Assembly: GCA_018136815.1 (NCBI GenBank)
Contig: CM030931.1
Location: 2,273,398-2,337,397, forward strand
DNA length: 64,000 nt
Direction of reading: 5' to 3'
Origin: Isochrysis galbana
Taxonomy: Eukaryota > Haptophyta > Isochrysidales > Isochrysidaceae
Part shown: piece after piece, positions 30,740 to 43,000 of the stretch
Numbering within the stretch: position 1 is the first letter of the stretch
How the letters are laid out: each line of letters starts with the position of its first letter
The notes under the pieces: generated by a model
Database searches by the model: none
What the model saw: only the letters and a program-made list of their open reading frames with translations
What the model was told of the DNA's origin: nothing
Position numbers and translations under genes: made by a program

Positions 30740-31948
30740 CGTGCCGTGAGGAGTGGGCAGGAGAATGTCGGGTAGTGAACTCGCAAGGACGAGCTCTAGA
30801 GAGGGATCGCCATCAGGTCGATGGTAGAATATGGTCTAGTCCCAGGCTTGGTCTCGAGGGATCTTCGGGGCTAGCCTTCAGACGAATGGAAGGAGTAGGC
30901 CGCCACGTGAATGCAATTCCTTGACTTTGTGCTGGGGATCGAGCATTCGACTGGGTGATGCGCCGCAACATCTACGTGCGGCCCTCCACTCACCGTTCAC
31001 CGGTACTCCTAAGCAATGAGTAGTCTCAAGCTCATCCCCGATCCCCATGCCCATGCTTGGATCCGTACCTCTTCATCAACATTGGGCATTTGTAACAGCC
31101 TAATCCATATGAGTATGAGTCCGTTCAAGGCACAGCAATATCATCGCCCAATAAGTAGCCCGCGTGCTCGAGGGGACGTGGCTCCGTACGCCTAGTACGC
31201 CTCTATGCTCATGGCTTTGTATGCCGCGTGTTGCGGTGGTCTATGGGCTCTATGGTCGACGGTGAGTAGTAGGGCCTAGCAGTGCAGTAGTAAGGGCCTA
31301 AATCTTAATCTTCTCAATACTAAGAGTTGTGCGTCATGCACGACGATCCGCCGCCCGCCGCGTCGCTCGCGATGAGCTCAGGTGCCTCACTGGGCCGCCG
31401 CTGCGGCCGGAACCTCCCCTCCGTGTGGGGGGCCATTCATGGCGCCCCACACCCTTCTTGGTTGTCCACCGCGCAGACGCCAGGCGCAGCGCGGGTATGA
31501 AGCGTCGAAATTTGCACACGCCCCTTGCCCTTGCTCATGGCAGTCGCGCGCACTCGTCCATCGTCCCCAAGGCCAAAGGCATTTCGCATTTCTTCCCAGG
31601 GTTCGGTCGTCGGGGGCGGGGGCGGTACCAAATGAAGGCAAACGACCTTCGAGCACCAGCCACGCGCACTCCTCGGACGCGACGACGCGACGCACCTAAG
31701 CCCGCTGTAACTGTAAAACTCGTAATTTATAATTTATGTATCTTAAATACAAATTAAATCGTATGTATCTTGATAGTATCTTATCTTGTGTCTTGTGTCT
31801 TGTGTCTTGTGTTGGGTGTAGATGATAGATAAATAATCAATAAGGTTTCGTATACGGCGGAGTGCTCTCTACTGATACTCTCTCATTATCATTATAAAAA
31901 TTAAAGAAAAAGTAAAAAGTAAATAATATTATACTACAATAATTATAA
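30740..31948. other. Intergenic, no supported gene
   Basis: About 1.2 kb. 31790-31815 has tandem TTGTGTC. 31622-31650 (ggtaccaaatgaaggcaaac) recurs inverted at about 53989-54018 and in part at 38639, marking a small dispersed motif. 31720-31960 is AT-rich. Frames over 31329-31757 look non-coding. Confidence 0.5.
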
Positions 31949-32150
31949 TCCTACCCAACCCCACTAGCTACTAGCTAATTGGACACAACTTTTCAGTCCC
32001 GGAATCCCGCCATGCCTGACAGTCCTGACGCACGAGAGCCAGGTGTCCGAGTGTCCGAGTGGTACCGGGGGGAGGGGCGCACTGCCCCCTCCCCTCGATA
32101 TTCGATATTTATCCCCTCTCCACTGCACGCACCGACCCTGGGCACCTCGC
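31949..32150 (-). repeat. Dispersed repeat, inverted copy of 13735-13905
   Basis: See the entry at 13735. This copy directly abuts another dispersed repeat (32160-32478), forming a composite repeat block. Confidence 0.8.
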
Positions 32151-32159
32151 ACCTCGCAC

Positions 32160-32478
32160 CCCCATTCGATGTTGTGTTATTGCACCCTTGACCCTTGAGC
32201 GTCGACGCGCGCGCAGGTGTCATGGAGATTGCGGTGACCTCTCGGCTCTCGGCGGGAGTAACGGAGTAACACCTCAGAACTTATGGCGTCGTAGGACATT
32301 TTGATAGCTAGTATCTAGTCTTCCTAGCCACATACACCGGACGAGCCTTGCGCCAACCGCCAACCGCTCACACCCCTGTCGCGGGGTAGGGGTAGGGGCT
32401 CCGTTGCCGTCGAAGGGCTACGGTCCCTCAGCACTAAGGTTACACTAACACAACAATAAAACTCTGACGCAACTCGCG
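32160..32478. repeat. Dispersed repeat, copy 2 (partner at 2590-2857)
   Basis: Same content as 2590-2857 with several small tandem expansions (cttgacccttgag, cgccaaccgccaaccg, gtaggggtaggggc). Ends aacaataaaactctgacg. It is followed by a gacattaaaaggttttttt tail and the G-run repeat at 32516-32610. Confidence 0.85.
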
Positions 32479-33103
32479 AACCAACATGGATCTTCACATA
32501 TGTATATGTTACCCCCAGGACATTAAAAGGTTTTTTTGTTACCCCCAGGAGCCAACGGCCCCCGAGAGCTTTCGGGGGCCCCCTATGCTATTATTTCCCC
32601 CCGCGATAGCTATCATCTATCATGCATAGAGGAGTAAAGTAGTTTACTCCACACTTTCTCGAAAGTGCCCTTCTCCCCTCTAGCTCCCTCGGGCGGTCGC
32701 ATGCACTGGTCGTTCCGACTGTCTGTGCTCCTTCTGCTCGAACCCCAGCTGGCCAGAGCTGTTTCGGTGGGGACGAGGTTTTGTACAGTGCCTCCGACCA
32801 TCTCTAAGCACCTCACACGGCCGACGCGGATCGCTATGCGCCAGCGAGCGTCCAGCACAGAGGACAATGAGTATGCTCAGGCTGAACCCCACCCGCACTC
32901 CAAACTCACTGAGCCAGCAGACCACATGCGCCTCTCCGGGCCAGCGACAGCAGTGCCACGTGTGCTGACAATCCACGTTACTAGATCGCGTCCATCGTTT
33001 GTTGATGTCCGCCCAAGCCCGCCCCATTGCTTTCGAGTCGATGCAAGACTCGAGAGCTCAAGCAACGGACCTTGCCCATTCCGCACACAGGTCGGGAGAG
33101 TTT

Positions 33104-33384
33104 ATGGTAATGGATCGGGGCCAAATGAAGCGAGCGAAGAAGTGTGCTGTTTGTGGATTGCAGATGAGTGAGTAGATCCCTCAACGCCGCCCGCGCTAGG
33201 CATTGGGCCGTGCTTCTCACTTTCGTCCAGAAATAGATTGAAATCTCAGCGCACCCGCTGCTAAACCCTTCTGCCTGCCTTCGGTGCAGCATGGCGGAAG
33301 AAATGGGAGAAGAACTGGGACTCCGTGAAATATTGCTCCGATCGATGCCGAGCAGATGCACGACGAGGAAAGGGTTTGAGTTAG
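33104..33384 (+). CDS. DUF2256 small zinc-binding protein, two exons
   Basis: Exon 1 (33104-33167) encodes a short basic leader and CAVCGLQM; a GTGAGT donor follows. Exon 2 (33290-33384) starts after a GCAG acceptor and restores the frame as [20 protein letters not shown] then [11 protein letters not shown] and stop. The 52-aa product has the complete DUF2256 signature: CxVC, WRKKW, W-x-VKYCS-x-RC. DUF2256 proteins are tiny, mostly bacterial and algal zinc-binding proteins of unknown function. The intron is 122 bp. The start could also be the ATG at 33110. The gene is isolated and easily missed because neither exon is long. Confidence 0.88.
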
Positions 33385-33713
33385 GAATGCAACCTTGGGT
33401 GTGGGGCGGAGCTCTCGAGGCGCATGTTGATGGTTGTGGGTGTGGATTGCTTGAACCTGTCCGGTCCTAGTGATGCGGACACCAACGTTGGTAAGGATGC
33501 GGGGTACAAAACCCAGTGTGGTGTGTCGTCTCGCCTGGGCGTGCAGCATGGTTGACCCATGAGCGCCGGTATCATGGATTCAGAGAGAGTGTTGGAGCGT
33601 GATTTGCAAAGCAAAGGTCCAACGTCAATGTTGCTCTCAGAAGGTGCAACTTGAGGTCCAGTTTTCTTTTCACCCCCATCCCCCACATCCCACATTTCAG
33701 TATATTTAATTGA

Positions 33714-34560
33714 ACCTTTTAATATTTTCACCGCACACGCGGCCGTGGACCCACTACTTTCTTTCACGCAGCAAACTTTCTACACCCCCACTCCCCAGTC
33801 CCCCCTGCCATCAGGCGACTCCCCACGTGCACTACTAGGGGGATAGGGGTGAAGGGCTTAGATATGGTTCTGTGGCCCGCGCCCCCTCAGGTGATCATTC
33901 CCCCCATTCCTCCTGTGTCTCCGGGTCAGCTAAGTGTATACTTGGTTCACCCATGGGGGCATGAGCCCCCCCCTCTCTCCACTCCTCACTCCTCCCCTGC
34001 CGTGGGGAAGGAATGCCACCCATCCTCCTGGCATGCCTTATGGCATGCCAGGGGTAGAATGCCCTCCTGACCCATTCCCATTCCCCTCCCCAACAGGCTT
34101 GCCTGTCTCTCACTCCCTGGCCCACAAGGGCCAGCCCATTGCTCCCCCCCCCCCCCCCCCCCGGTTCGACAGGCAGACTGCTGACTGGTGCAGCGTGGGG
34201 GCACCCCGGAGGCTCAGGAACGCCAGCGATGGAGAGGCAGGGGAGGCCAGGGCCCAGACCCAGCCTCCTCTGCCCCCTGAGCTGGCCTCCAGGAGCCTCC
34301 AGGGGTCGCGAGAGGGCAGCTGCGGGCCTGCCGCAGGCGCGCCATCGCGTGTGCCGCAGGAGAGGGGAGGAGAGAGAGCGCGGAGAAGCGGGTGGGCGTG
34401 ATCGTGAGCGAGAGCTCCGCCCACCGAAGAATAGGTAAGTCCCGCGACTGTTAACAAGATAAGTCGGGACTGAGGCCGCCGCAAGCCTGGTAAACGTAGG
34501 AGGAAGGGGGAACGGATCACCGGTCACCGGTGGGGGGCGCGGGCCACCGGACCATATCTA
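33714..34560 (+). repeat. Repeat family A, rearranged copy (inverted tail next to a direct head)
   Basis: 33714-33925 is the family A tail in minus orientation (begins aaccttttaatattttcacc). 33928-34560 is then the family A head and core in plus orientation, beginning AGCTAAGTGTATACTTGGTT. A second, plus-oriented tail piece follows at 34600-34640. This head-next-to-inverted-tail arrangement fits two insertions or an inversion. A C18 run lies at about 34145-34162. Confidence 0.75.
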
Positions 34561-34656
34561 AGCCCTTCACCTTCACCCCACAACACCCCCCACTACCACA
34601 CCCCAATCCCCCTAGTAGTGCACGGGGGGAGCCGCCTGATGGCGGGCGGGGGGGGA

Positions 34657-35469
34657 GGCGCGAGGCCCCCATTGACCCCCACTTATAAAAGTAGGTTAAG
34701 TGTTCTGTCTGGGGTATGGGCGATGGCGTGAGTCAGTACCGTGAGTGCGTGGTCTTTTGTTTGGTAGCTACAGCGGTAGCAGTAGTAGCCTGAATCTGCC
34801 AGATGTTTTTTAAGGTTGTTTCACTTAGTTCACTCATGGGAGGGGGGCACGAGCACGAGCCCCCCCCCCCTCCACTCCTCCTGTTGTGGGTACGGAGGTT
34901 GACAAACCACGCTAGGTTCGCTAAGGGCGTCCGCTCTCCCCCTCAACTCCAGAGAGCCGCCCGCCCCTTCAGGTATCATAGAGACTCTCCGCCCTCCCCT
35001 TCCCGTATTCCCACGATTTTAGCGGCATATTTAGCAGCCAAAGTAACTTGAGCAGAAGCCTCATTTACCATTTAAGCACCGGCCGTGGTATGAGTCCGAT
35101 GAGTGATAGACCGCCAAGCCTAGACTACTGGCTAGGCCGGAAGCCCGGCCATCCCTTTGCCAACGATGTCGTCGGACGGCGGAAGCATAGACAGATTCAT
35201 CCATTCCTTTCCCACCTGTCGCACGTCTTCTCGGGAGTCATACCGCTTCGGGACGAAGCTAGAGGAGGTGCAGATGGATGAGGCCAACGAGGAGTTTAAG
35301 AGGCCCTAGAGGATGTTGAGCACACATCGCTAGCGCAAGTTACCATGCTTGACATGGCAAAGAGACAAAGCAGGTACAAGCTCTGCAATCAACACTCCTG
35401 TCGACGTCCATCGATGTACAGGCTCCTGGTTCGCTATGGCCCACCGCATAGCTCGTATGTATCAGCACA
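34657..35469. other. Intergenic, short repeats only
   Basis: 34657-34697 matches 4786-4829. 34830-34875 is a truncated family A head (cacttagttcactcatggga). A 47-codon frame at 35166-35309 (MSSDGGSIDRFIHSF) is too short to call. No RNA gene is recognised. Confidence 0.5.
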
Positions 35470-37990
35470 TTAGAACCCCCAGAAGGCCAAGTCATCATCC
35501 TCACCTCCCCCACTCGCTGCCGTGGGGCTGTTAGCATCAGCTTGAAAATGCATCAAGGGTGCGGGCTTGGCTACCCCAGCCGCGGTTGACTCTAATCCCC
35601 ACGCGCTCCGGTCGTCCGCGTTCAGCCGACGCACTCCCTCTAGCCAGTCATTGATCGTGGAAGCGACCCGTGTCTCCTCGCCTTTAAAGTCATGGGTTGC
35701 GCCCTCGAGTAGACGGAGAGCATGTGCGTGCCCTCCCCGATGTCGCGAGTGATACAGCTGTGCGCGCAGCTGTGGGACCTGCTCGTCTGCGGTGCCGTGC
35801 AAGGACAGAGTCTCCCAACAGCTGCCCGTACCATTACCTTCGGCCGTCGGGGCATCCTCCAAGTTCCCATGGGGTGCACCCACAAGCACTAGCTTGCGAA
35901 TATTGCCAGGCGCGCCATAGCGCACGGCATACCGGAGCGCTGCGTCGCCCGCGGCGCCATGGCCGACGATGGCCCGGATAAGGAGCGCTGGATGTTGTGC
36001 GCGCAAAAAGCTCAAAATAATTGCAATTTCCTCCGCTGCCGCGTCAGTGGGATCGCCGTGCCCGAGGCCGGAGTACCCGCCATCGATGTCGTCCTCCGCC
36101 TCGCTGCTTTGGCTGCGGGATAAGGCCATTCGTTCCGCCTTTGCAAAGGTGCCATCGTTGACACCGGCTGCGCGCCGGATTGAAGGCAAGCAAAAGGCGA
36201 GGGATAAGAAGTGGAGCTCTGACTGCATCGCATGGGCGAGCTCACGCGAGGCTGCACTGCCCTCGTGCATGACTAGTAGCATTCCGGCTTTGGACCAAGA
36301 CGAATCCGAGATGTTGTAAGTGCCACACAACCGCCCTTGCATAGTCGCCCCGGCATCGAGCCCGGCGGGCAGAGTAATGAAAGAGCTAGGAACAGAGGCG
36401 CCCTTACGGGGCTTACGAGCGGGTGCACGGCGGACAGCATCCCCGCGTTGCGGAGCTGCGGCCATCCCTCGCGGCTGGAGTATCAGGGTGGCGCCCATCG
36501 TGAGACCCGCCTCGAGCAGCGACGCGTCCTCATCGAGCAACTGCAGCGGGTGCGATACACAGCACAAGTAGGAGACACATAGGCGGCACGGGATGCTCGC
36601 AAATAGGCGGGGCGGGGTTCGAGCGCTCGGGCATCGCAATGGCAGCCCGCCGACTTCGGTATGAAGCAAAATGGATCAGCGTGAGGAGGAAGCAAAGGCA
36701 ACAATTGTGCTGTGGAGAGAGGGTGTTGTGGAGAGAGAGGTTGATGCAGGGAAGGCCAGGGCGTACCTCGCGTGGCGGGACGTCGCTCCTATCCATCAGG
36801 GCATACGTTTGGATCAGCTCCTCCGTTGACATCTTGGTCAGCCGTGCGAGCCACTCGAGCACAGCCCATATGGGAGGTCTGCCTCCTTGCCATGACATCT
36901 GCGCAATGCCGCCAGCGGGCAAGCGCACGGAGATGCGCTCGCGCCGCGCGGCAGCATCAGAGGTCGGAGGGAGCGACTCGATCGGCTGCCATCCAGTCCC
37001 GGCATAGACACCACCATCAGGGGCGTCCGTTCTTGATGAGGGGTCATCCACCCCCCACCTTGGTTCGAGTCCAACTGGTCCCCGGTTATCAATAACCTTG
37101 TCACCTGTTGCCTCTGAAGAAGCAGATGCTGGCGTTGGTTTCGGAGCGAAAGGGCGACGCACATTCCGGATCGCACGGTCAGCCTTCGCCTCTGCAAGTA
37201 GAAGCGCCTTTTCCTGCTCGCGGGCACGCCGAGCAGAAGCCATTGTCCGGATGCGTTCGGCCCGCTTCTCATCATCAGCATCCCTTTCCGATTTTGTGCC
37301 TCCCCTTGTACCACCCCCCACTCTGCTTGTGTTCGAGGCTGTAGCAAATGCTGAGCGGCCGAGAGCTCGCTCGGTAACGCTTCGTAAGTGTGCGGGCGCG
37401 GCCGAGGCGGCCGAGAATTCTCCGCGAGCGAACGCCGCACTCTCGGATGCAGATTCCGCTGGTGGGGGAGGCGGCTTTGTCTTGACCATGGTCTCAATCT
37501 GGTCGGCAAGCACCTGTGCGCGCTTTCTGCGAGCTTCGATCTCTTCCTCCCGCTGCCTCGCTGCCGCAGCCTCAGCGTGTGCAATTTGTTCACGTATGAG
37601 CCGCTCGTCCTCCGCACGCGCCGCAATGGCCAGCCGCCGTCCAGCCTCGGCTGCTGCAGCGAGCCTTCCAAGGGACGCTGTGGAGGTTCCCGACGGAAGC
37701 GAGGTGCACATGCTGCTGCCGGCTCCTACCGATGGACTGACCACGCCCTGTGGCTCTAATCCTCTGGTGTCCGCATCTCTCGCTCTGGGCGTTGAATCTC
37801 CTCCGTCTGGCCCTTGAACGTCCGGCGGCTCCGAACAAGTCTCCTCCTGCTCGAGCTCTGCGAGTATACGCTCGAGAGCTCGTGCTGCTGCCTCGTTCGG
37901 GTCAGCCAAGTTGTGGAGCTCCTCGGAGAAGAGGTGCATCAGGCGGTCTTCACTGATCGCCGGCCGGTCGAACCTTGGTGGCGCGGACAT
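35470..37990 (-). CDS. UBX-domain / alpha-beta-hydrolase fusion protein (hydrolase nucleophile missing)
   Basis: Two exons, complement 36767-37990 and 35470-36540, join at a GT-AG intron in phase 0 to give 764 aa. Residues about 1-130 are disordered. Residues 130-180 form an Ala/Arg/Glu coiled coil. A UBX domain (about 345-430) runs ISVRLPAGGIAQMSWQG, IWAVLEWLARL, then DEDASLLEAGLTMGATLILQ; UBX domains bind p97/Cdc48. The C-terminal 300 residues are an alpha/beta hydrolase: GMLLVMHEGSAASREL, AIVGHGAAGDAALRYA, LVLVGAPHGN, LHGTADEQVPQL (Asp) and LEGATHDF (His). In the nucleophile elbow the expected G-x-S-x-G reads GHGAAG, with Gly instead of Ser, so classical esterase activity is unlikely although Asp and His remain. 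The intron lies inside the UBX domain, so the fusion is within one gene, not a read-through. Confidence 0.8.
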
Positions 37991-38089
37991 CGCGCGCTCT
38001 CAGCGTCGATCCACCCACCTCGCCTCTCGCCTGTTCCCCGTCCCTCTCGCGGCCGCTGGCGGCAGCGAGGGAGAGAGAGGCCCGCTTCC

Positions 38090-38309
38090 TCCCCGCCCTC
38101 TCTCTCTCTCTCCCTCCCTCCCTCCCTCTCTCTCTCTCTCTTTCTCCCTTCCTCTCTCTCTCTCTCTCTCTCTCCCTTCCTCTCTCTCCTCTCTCCGCTC
38201 CTCTCCTCTCTCTCTCTCTCTCCTCTCTCTCCTCCTCTCTCTCTCCTCCCCTCCTCTCCTCTCCCTCTCTCTCCTCTCTCTCTCCTCTCTCTCTCCTCTC
38301 TTCCTCTCC

Positions 38310-38383
<74 letters not shown>
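38090..38383. repeat. TC/CCCTCT microsatellite running into an assembly gap
   Basis: About 290 bp of CT, CCTC and CTCC repeats upstream of the UBX-hydrolase start codon. The gap of 100 N (38384-38483) follows directly, so the true length is unknown. Confidence 0.95.
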
Positions 38384-38483
38384 NNNNNNNNNNNNNNNNN
38401 NNNNNNNNNNNNNNNNNNNNNNNNNNNNNNNNNNNNNNNNNNNNNNNNNNNNNNNNNNNNNNNNNNNNNNNNNNNNNNNNNNN
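38384..38483. other. Assembly gap (100 N)
   Basis: Placeholder gap at the end of the microsatellite; its real size is unknown. Confidence 0.95.
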
Positions 38484-38639
38484 GGGCGGGGGCACGCACT
38501 AGTAACCATGCATCCCCTTGCTCACAGGAGCGCCCTCATGGTGAGCTAGGCCCGGTGTCCTAGGACCGAGCTTTTTTGTATTTGATGCTGCTCGGCCAGA
38601 GTCCCCACGGGAGGGGAAGAAACCCTGAGGGAAAGGAGA

Positions 38640-39370
38640 CCAAATGAAGGCAAGCCGCCTCACCTAGATATCTAGATATCTTAGATATTAGATATCGTAG
38701 ATATTAGGCAGCTGGAGAGACTATTAGTATCTATCAAGATAGCCGCAGAGCACTATCTGTATCTATCAAGATAGGTTCGGCGACCCCCAAACCTATATCT
38801 AGATAGTTCAAATCCAAACCTATTCAACTCCTTACAACAAATGGACTTTCTTCTACGATAATTGGCCCCTAGCGGCTCAGGTGACTTCTACCTTGCATTG
38901 AGTGGTGCTGGGCACGAGTTCGAACCCCCAGTACATTTATTTTCATTTTCTGCATTTTTTCTTTGGCTGTAGAAAGTGAAGGGGACTGCATGTTTTGTTT
39001 TCTCCCCGCTCCAAGCTGCTGACAACTGATTATCAGTTGTCAGCTCGAGGTGAACTGCTACGCGCAAAACGCCTATTTTAACGCGCAAAACGCCTATTTT
39101 AACAGTAGAAGCACAGTTATAATGGTAAAATTGTCATTTTAAGCCTAGAAGTGGTGTGTATCCTGGTCTGGGGCTCCCCCAGATACAGTAGATACAGCTG
39201 TATCTGGCCCCTCCCCCAGATACAGTATCCTGTATCTCCCATCTAGCCCCCCCCCCCCCCCCCGCCGTTTCAAGGTAATTTCTACGCGCCCCTGCGCCAT
39301 TTCAAAATCGCTTACGCGCAGCCACAGCCGGAAATTATTTAAAGCGCGTACTTGTATGGTCAAAAACTAC
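38640..39370. repeat. AT-rich palindromes, direct repeats and a tRNA-like SINE head
   Basis: 38662-38770 has palindromic TATCTAGATATC and repeated TATCTATCAAGATAG. 38866-38945 has a tRNA A-box-like string (TAGCGGCTCAGG) 45 nt before a B-box-like GAGTTCGAACCCC, as in tRNA-derived SINEs, but the arms do not fold as a good tRNA. 39059-39102 holds two copies of ACGCGCAAAACGCCTATTTT. 39180-39240 has inverted AGATACAG/CTGTATCT units. A C-run of about 16 follows. Confidence 0.5.
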
Positions 39371-40071
39371 CAAGGGGAAGGACAGGGATGCTAGGAGTTG
39401 AGTACCTATGAGTACATCCGAGAGAGAGACTCGGGCGTTGAGAAACCCGTTGTAAAGGTTTTCTTCTTCTTCTCTCTCTCTCTCTCTCTGTTCATGGTTC
39501 CCACTTTGGAAACAGAAGAGGGCTGCTGCGAGAGTGTGGGGTGCGGTCGTCCCCCCCCGTCCCCGCCGGCTGCCGCCATGATGGTGTTTCTCTTTGGTAC
39601 TCGTCCTCTACTCTCATCACTCTGTCGAGCCAGAGGAGAGTTTGTGGAGCTTTTGAGAGATGGGAGGAGAGAGAGTGGCGGGGGGGGGGGCAAGGCAACA
39701 GGAGAGCGAGGAAGAGAGAGAGAGGCTTCCTGCGCAAACGTGAGTGAAGATCCACATGTTGTGCTCTACTCTACTCTACTCTCCTCTTCCCTCTTAGAAG
39801 AAGGTGGTGTGCAGAGGAAGCGGGAGAGAGAAGACAAACGCGCGCGGGGGGGGGGTTGTTGGGGGGGGGGGTTGGGGGGGGGGGGGGGGGGGGGTCCCAC
39901 CACGGAGGGGAAGAAGGGATACACCAAGACGGCAAGAAAGAAGCACAGCGAGGGACAGTGGGAGAAGAAGGAGAGGGAGCCGCCTTTTTTCTTCTCCTCG
40001 TGCCAAGGCGAAAGGGGGAGGAGGGGGCGGAGAGGAGAGGAAAGCCTCAACGGGAGTGAGTGTTGGGAGCC

Positions 40072-43000
40072 ATGGCGCCCAAGCAAGTCAAGATGCAGCT
40101 GGAGCCCGAGGTGATGGGTAAGGAATCGGAGGACATGCGGCCACCATCGGCCAGTCTCCGCTCCCACTCGAGCAGCCGGCCCATCCTCTCCGCTGTGTCG
40201 TGGCTGGGCAAGGGCCAGCGCTCGCTCTCGGGAGAGGGCAGCAATCTTTACCAGCGGCTTGAGGAGGAGCAGCCCGATGAGGGAGGGCAGCAAGTGCGGC
40301 CCCGCACGGCCGCCCCCGCCATCGACATCCTCAGTGCACCGCTGAATCCCGCCGTCGCCGGTGCGCTCAATGCCCTCGATAGCCCGCCATCGCTTACGAG
40401 GAAGAAGTCGTCAACAGTGGACGACAGGACCATCCCGACCGAGCTGCTTGATGTAGCCCCCGAGGATACGGACGTGGTTCAGAAGAAGAGGTCGCTTGTG
40501 AAGCTGCAGCGCTACGTCCGCGCCGTCATCCAAGAGTGGCTCGCATCATGCTCGCCTGTCACTTTCCGGATCAATGACCCCATGAAGCCTTACCCTCTGC
40601 CAAACTTTGCGGATCACGGCATGATCCAGTTCCCTGCGCGCGCGGACCAAGCCCGCTTCATCCACCTGACCGCATCACGCGAGCCGTACCGGAGTTTGAA
40701 CACCTATTGCAAGACCGTGCTCGATCTCATGGAGAAGCACTGGCAGATGGAGCCAGCCTCTGTGCTCATCTCCATTACGGGAGGTGCTCAAGACTTCAAG
40801 CTGCAGCCTCGCCTACTCAAGGCATTCAAGCACGGCCTGGCCAAGGCCGCGCAAGCAACGAACGCGTGGGTGTTCACCGGCGGCACCGATTCGGGCGTCA
40901 TGCAACTCGTCGGCGAGGCACTCTCCGAGACGCAGTGTCCCGCCAAGATGATCGGCGTCGTAACCTGGGCGTGTGTGTGGGGCAAGGAGCGCCTTGAGGG
41001 CTGTTACGGTGGCACGCGCGATATTGTGCGGGAGCATCCCAATGACCGAAACCACGCGAACCTGGAGCCACATCACACTCACTTCATCCTGGTAGACAAT
41101 GGTGCTAGCCCGCAAGAAGCCTTCCGCGACGCTATCGCCAAGGCTTTGAGAGTGCCACGATGGCAGGTGACATTGAAGGTGTCCGGTGGTATTGAAGAAG
41201 GCAAGCCGCCGTTCCACGTCCATGTCGTGGTGAGCGCCAACACAGAGTCTGAGGGGACTAAGATTTGCATGAGGATGCGCAAGGTCGGGGCCTCGGCGAC
41301 CTCACTCTCTGAAATATTGCCGTCACCATCGCCCGTTGGCGAAGTCCGGCCTATCGAATATGATCCTCAAGTGAGTCAGCTCCACTTACCTCATGCCTTG
41401 CCAAGGATGCAGCTCCATGCGCGGCAAGGAGAGAAAGACACTCCCCCAAGACTCGTGGCTTGCTACTGCACTGCCCCCCCCCCCCCCCCCCCCCTCCCCC
41501 ATCTTCATCGCGCACCCTGCCCTCGAGCTGCCGTCGCACCGTCTCAAAATGTGTTGGCTGCTCTGTTCCGTGCCTCAGACGTTCGCATCATCCTTGAAGT
41601 GTGTCCTCGCACCGTCAGTGAAGACATTTCATGACAATACACAGGTGGGTCAAGATGCGGCGCTATGATGGAGCTCGCAGCCACGCGCCTCACAACCATA
41701 ACTTTTGCGGGTTGGCTTGAGGGAGATCTCGGCATGCCCCACTGCGCCTTCTTTTTGGCCATGGTCAAGGCGGTTGACGCGCTCAAGCCTCCGCGCTCCT
41801 CGCCTTCGCAGTGGGGAGGCGAGATCGAGATGCGCGCAACCCTGGAGAAGCTCTATTGCGAGCGGCGCCGAGTGCCACGAGTGATGGTAGTAGTAAATGG
41901 CGGGCCGGGCACGCTGACTACGGTGTACAAGGCAGTCATGGGGGGCTGTCCGGTCGTGATCATTTCGGATTCGGGAGGCATTGCGACATGCTTGATTGAG
42001 TACGCCAGCGCTTGCGCATCCCCTTGCCGCTCCCAAACACGGACGACTGATTGCATCCGTATCTGCTCTGAGTATCCACAACTCCATACCGCCAATCTGC
42101 CACCGCATGCTTCTCTTGTGCGAGGTAACCGAGGGTTTCTGGCCGTTCCTCGCTCTAATGCACATGCTGCTTCATGTGTCCGGTAGAATGGCCTGCTAAC
42201 ATTTTTTAGCACCGCTATCGGCCCTGAACCTCGCACAACTCAACCACCCCGTTCGGCAGATTTATACGTGCATACAAAGACGACCGGAAGATGCGCCTCT
42301 GGGAAAAGCGCTACGAAAGCGAGTACGGCAAGAATCGCGGAACGTGGGAGAAGATGCGGCAGGTGTGCAATTGGGGGAGGAGCCCGCGATTGCCTCTGCT
42401 GCTTTGCGGAGTGGAGTGCACATGCCGTGCTCTCCGTCACGCACGTAGAGCACTCTCTGGACTGTTAACACATGAATGGTTCAGGCCCTCCTCCAAGGAG
42501 AAATAGACGCCATGGGCCGCGTCTCCACGCAGGAAATGTCCGAGATTGCGGAGGAGGACTTGGCCAAGAAGAAAGTGAAGTCTTTTGCACTCTCCGAAAC
42601 TTCCACGGCCGCCCTGGATCTACACTTGCTCAATGCTGTCATCAATGACGACACACAGATCCGAGCTGGCTCACGCCTGCAGCTCGCGGTGCAGTGGAAT
42701 CGTAAGGAGGTGGTGCAGTCGGTCATGGTGAATCTGCGCAACACTGCTCCTGGGCATGATGCCGCCACCGTCGAGAACTACGTGCGTGTGCAAGTGGCGC
42801 AGGCACTGCAGATCGCTATTGAGCGAGAGCAAGCGGATATCATCAAGATGCTCTTTGTGCAGCAGGAAAAGGCGGTCGGCTTGCTTGATTTCCTATCCCT
42901 CTATAGGCTTGACCACCCACTCTTTGCAACGTCGGCCATTCTCCAATCCAAGCTGGCGGAAGGCCAGGCGCTCGATGCCTTCGGGAAGCCAACGACGATT

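Noticed and set aside
32665-33171. 168-codon plus frame
   Set aside because: Runs over exon 1 of the DUF2256 gene in the wrong frame and shows no motif.
35048-35309. 77-codon frame and a 47-codon frame (35166-35309); hammerhead-like GTCCGATGAG
   Set aside because: No conserved features; the ribozyme core lacks the required GAAA partner.
37814-38563. Frames crossing the TC microsatellite and the N gap
   Set aside because: Simple repeat; undetermined bases in the middle.
38866-38945. True tRNA gene
   Set aside because: Acceptor, anticodon and T arms do not pair; kept only as a possible SINE head.
39398-40114. 238-codon plus frame upstream of the TRPM2 start
   Set aside because: Gly/Arg/Glu low complexity with G runs; more likely leader sequence.
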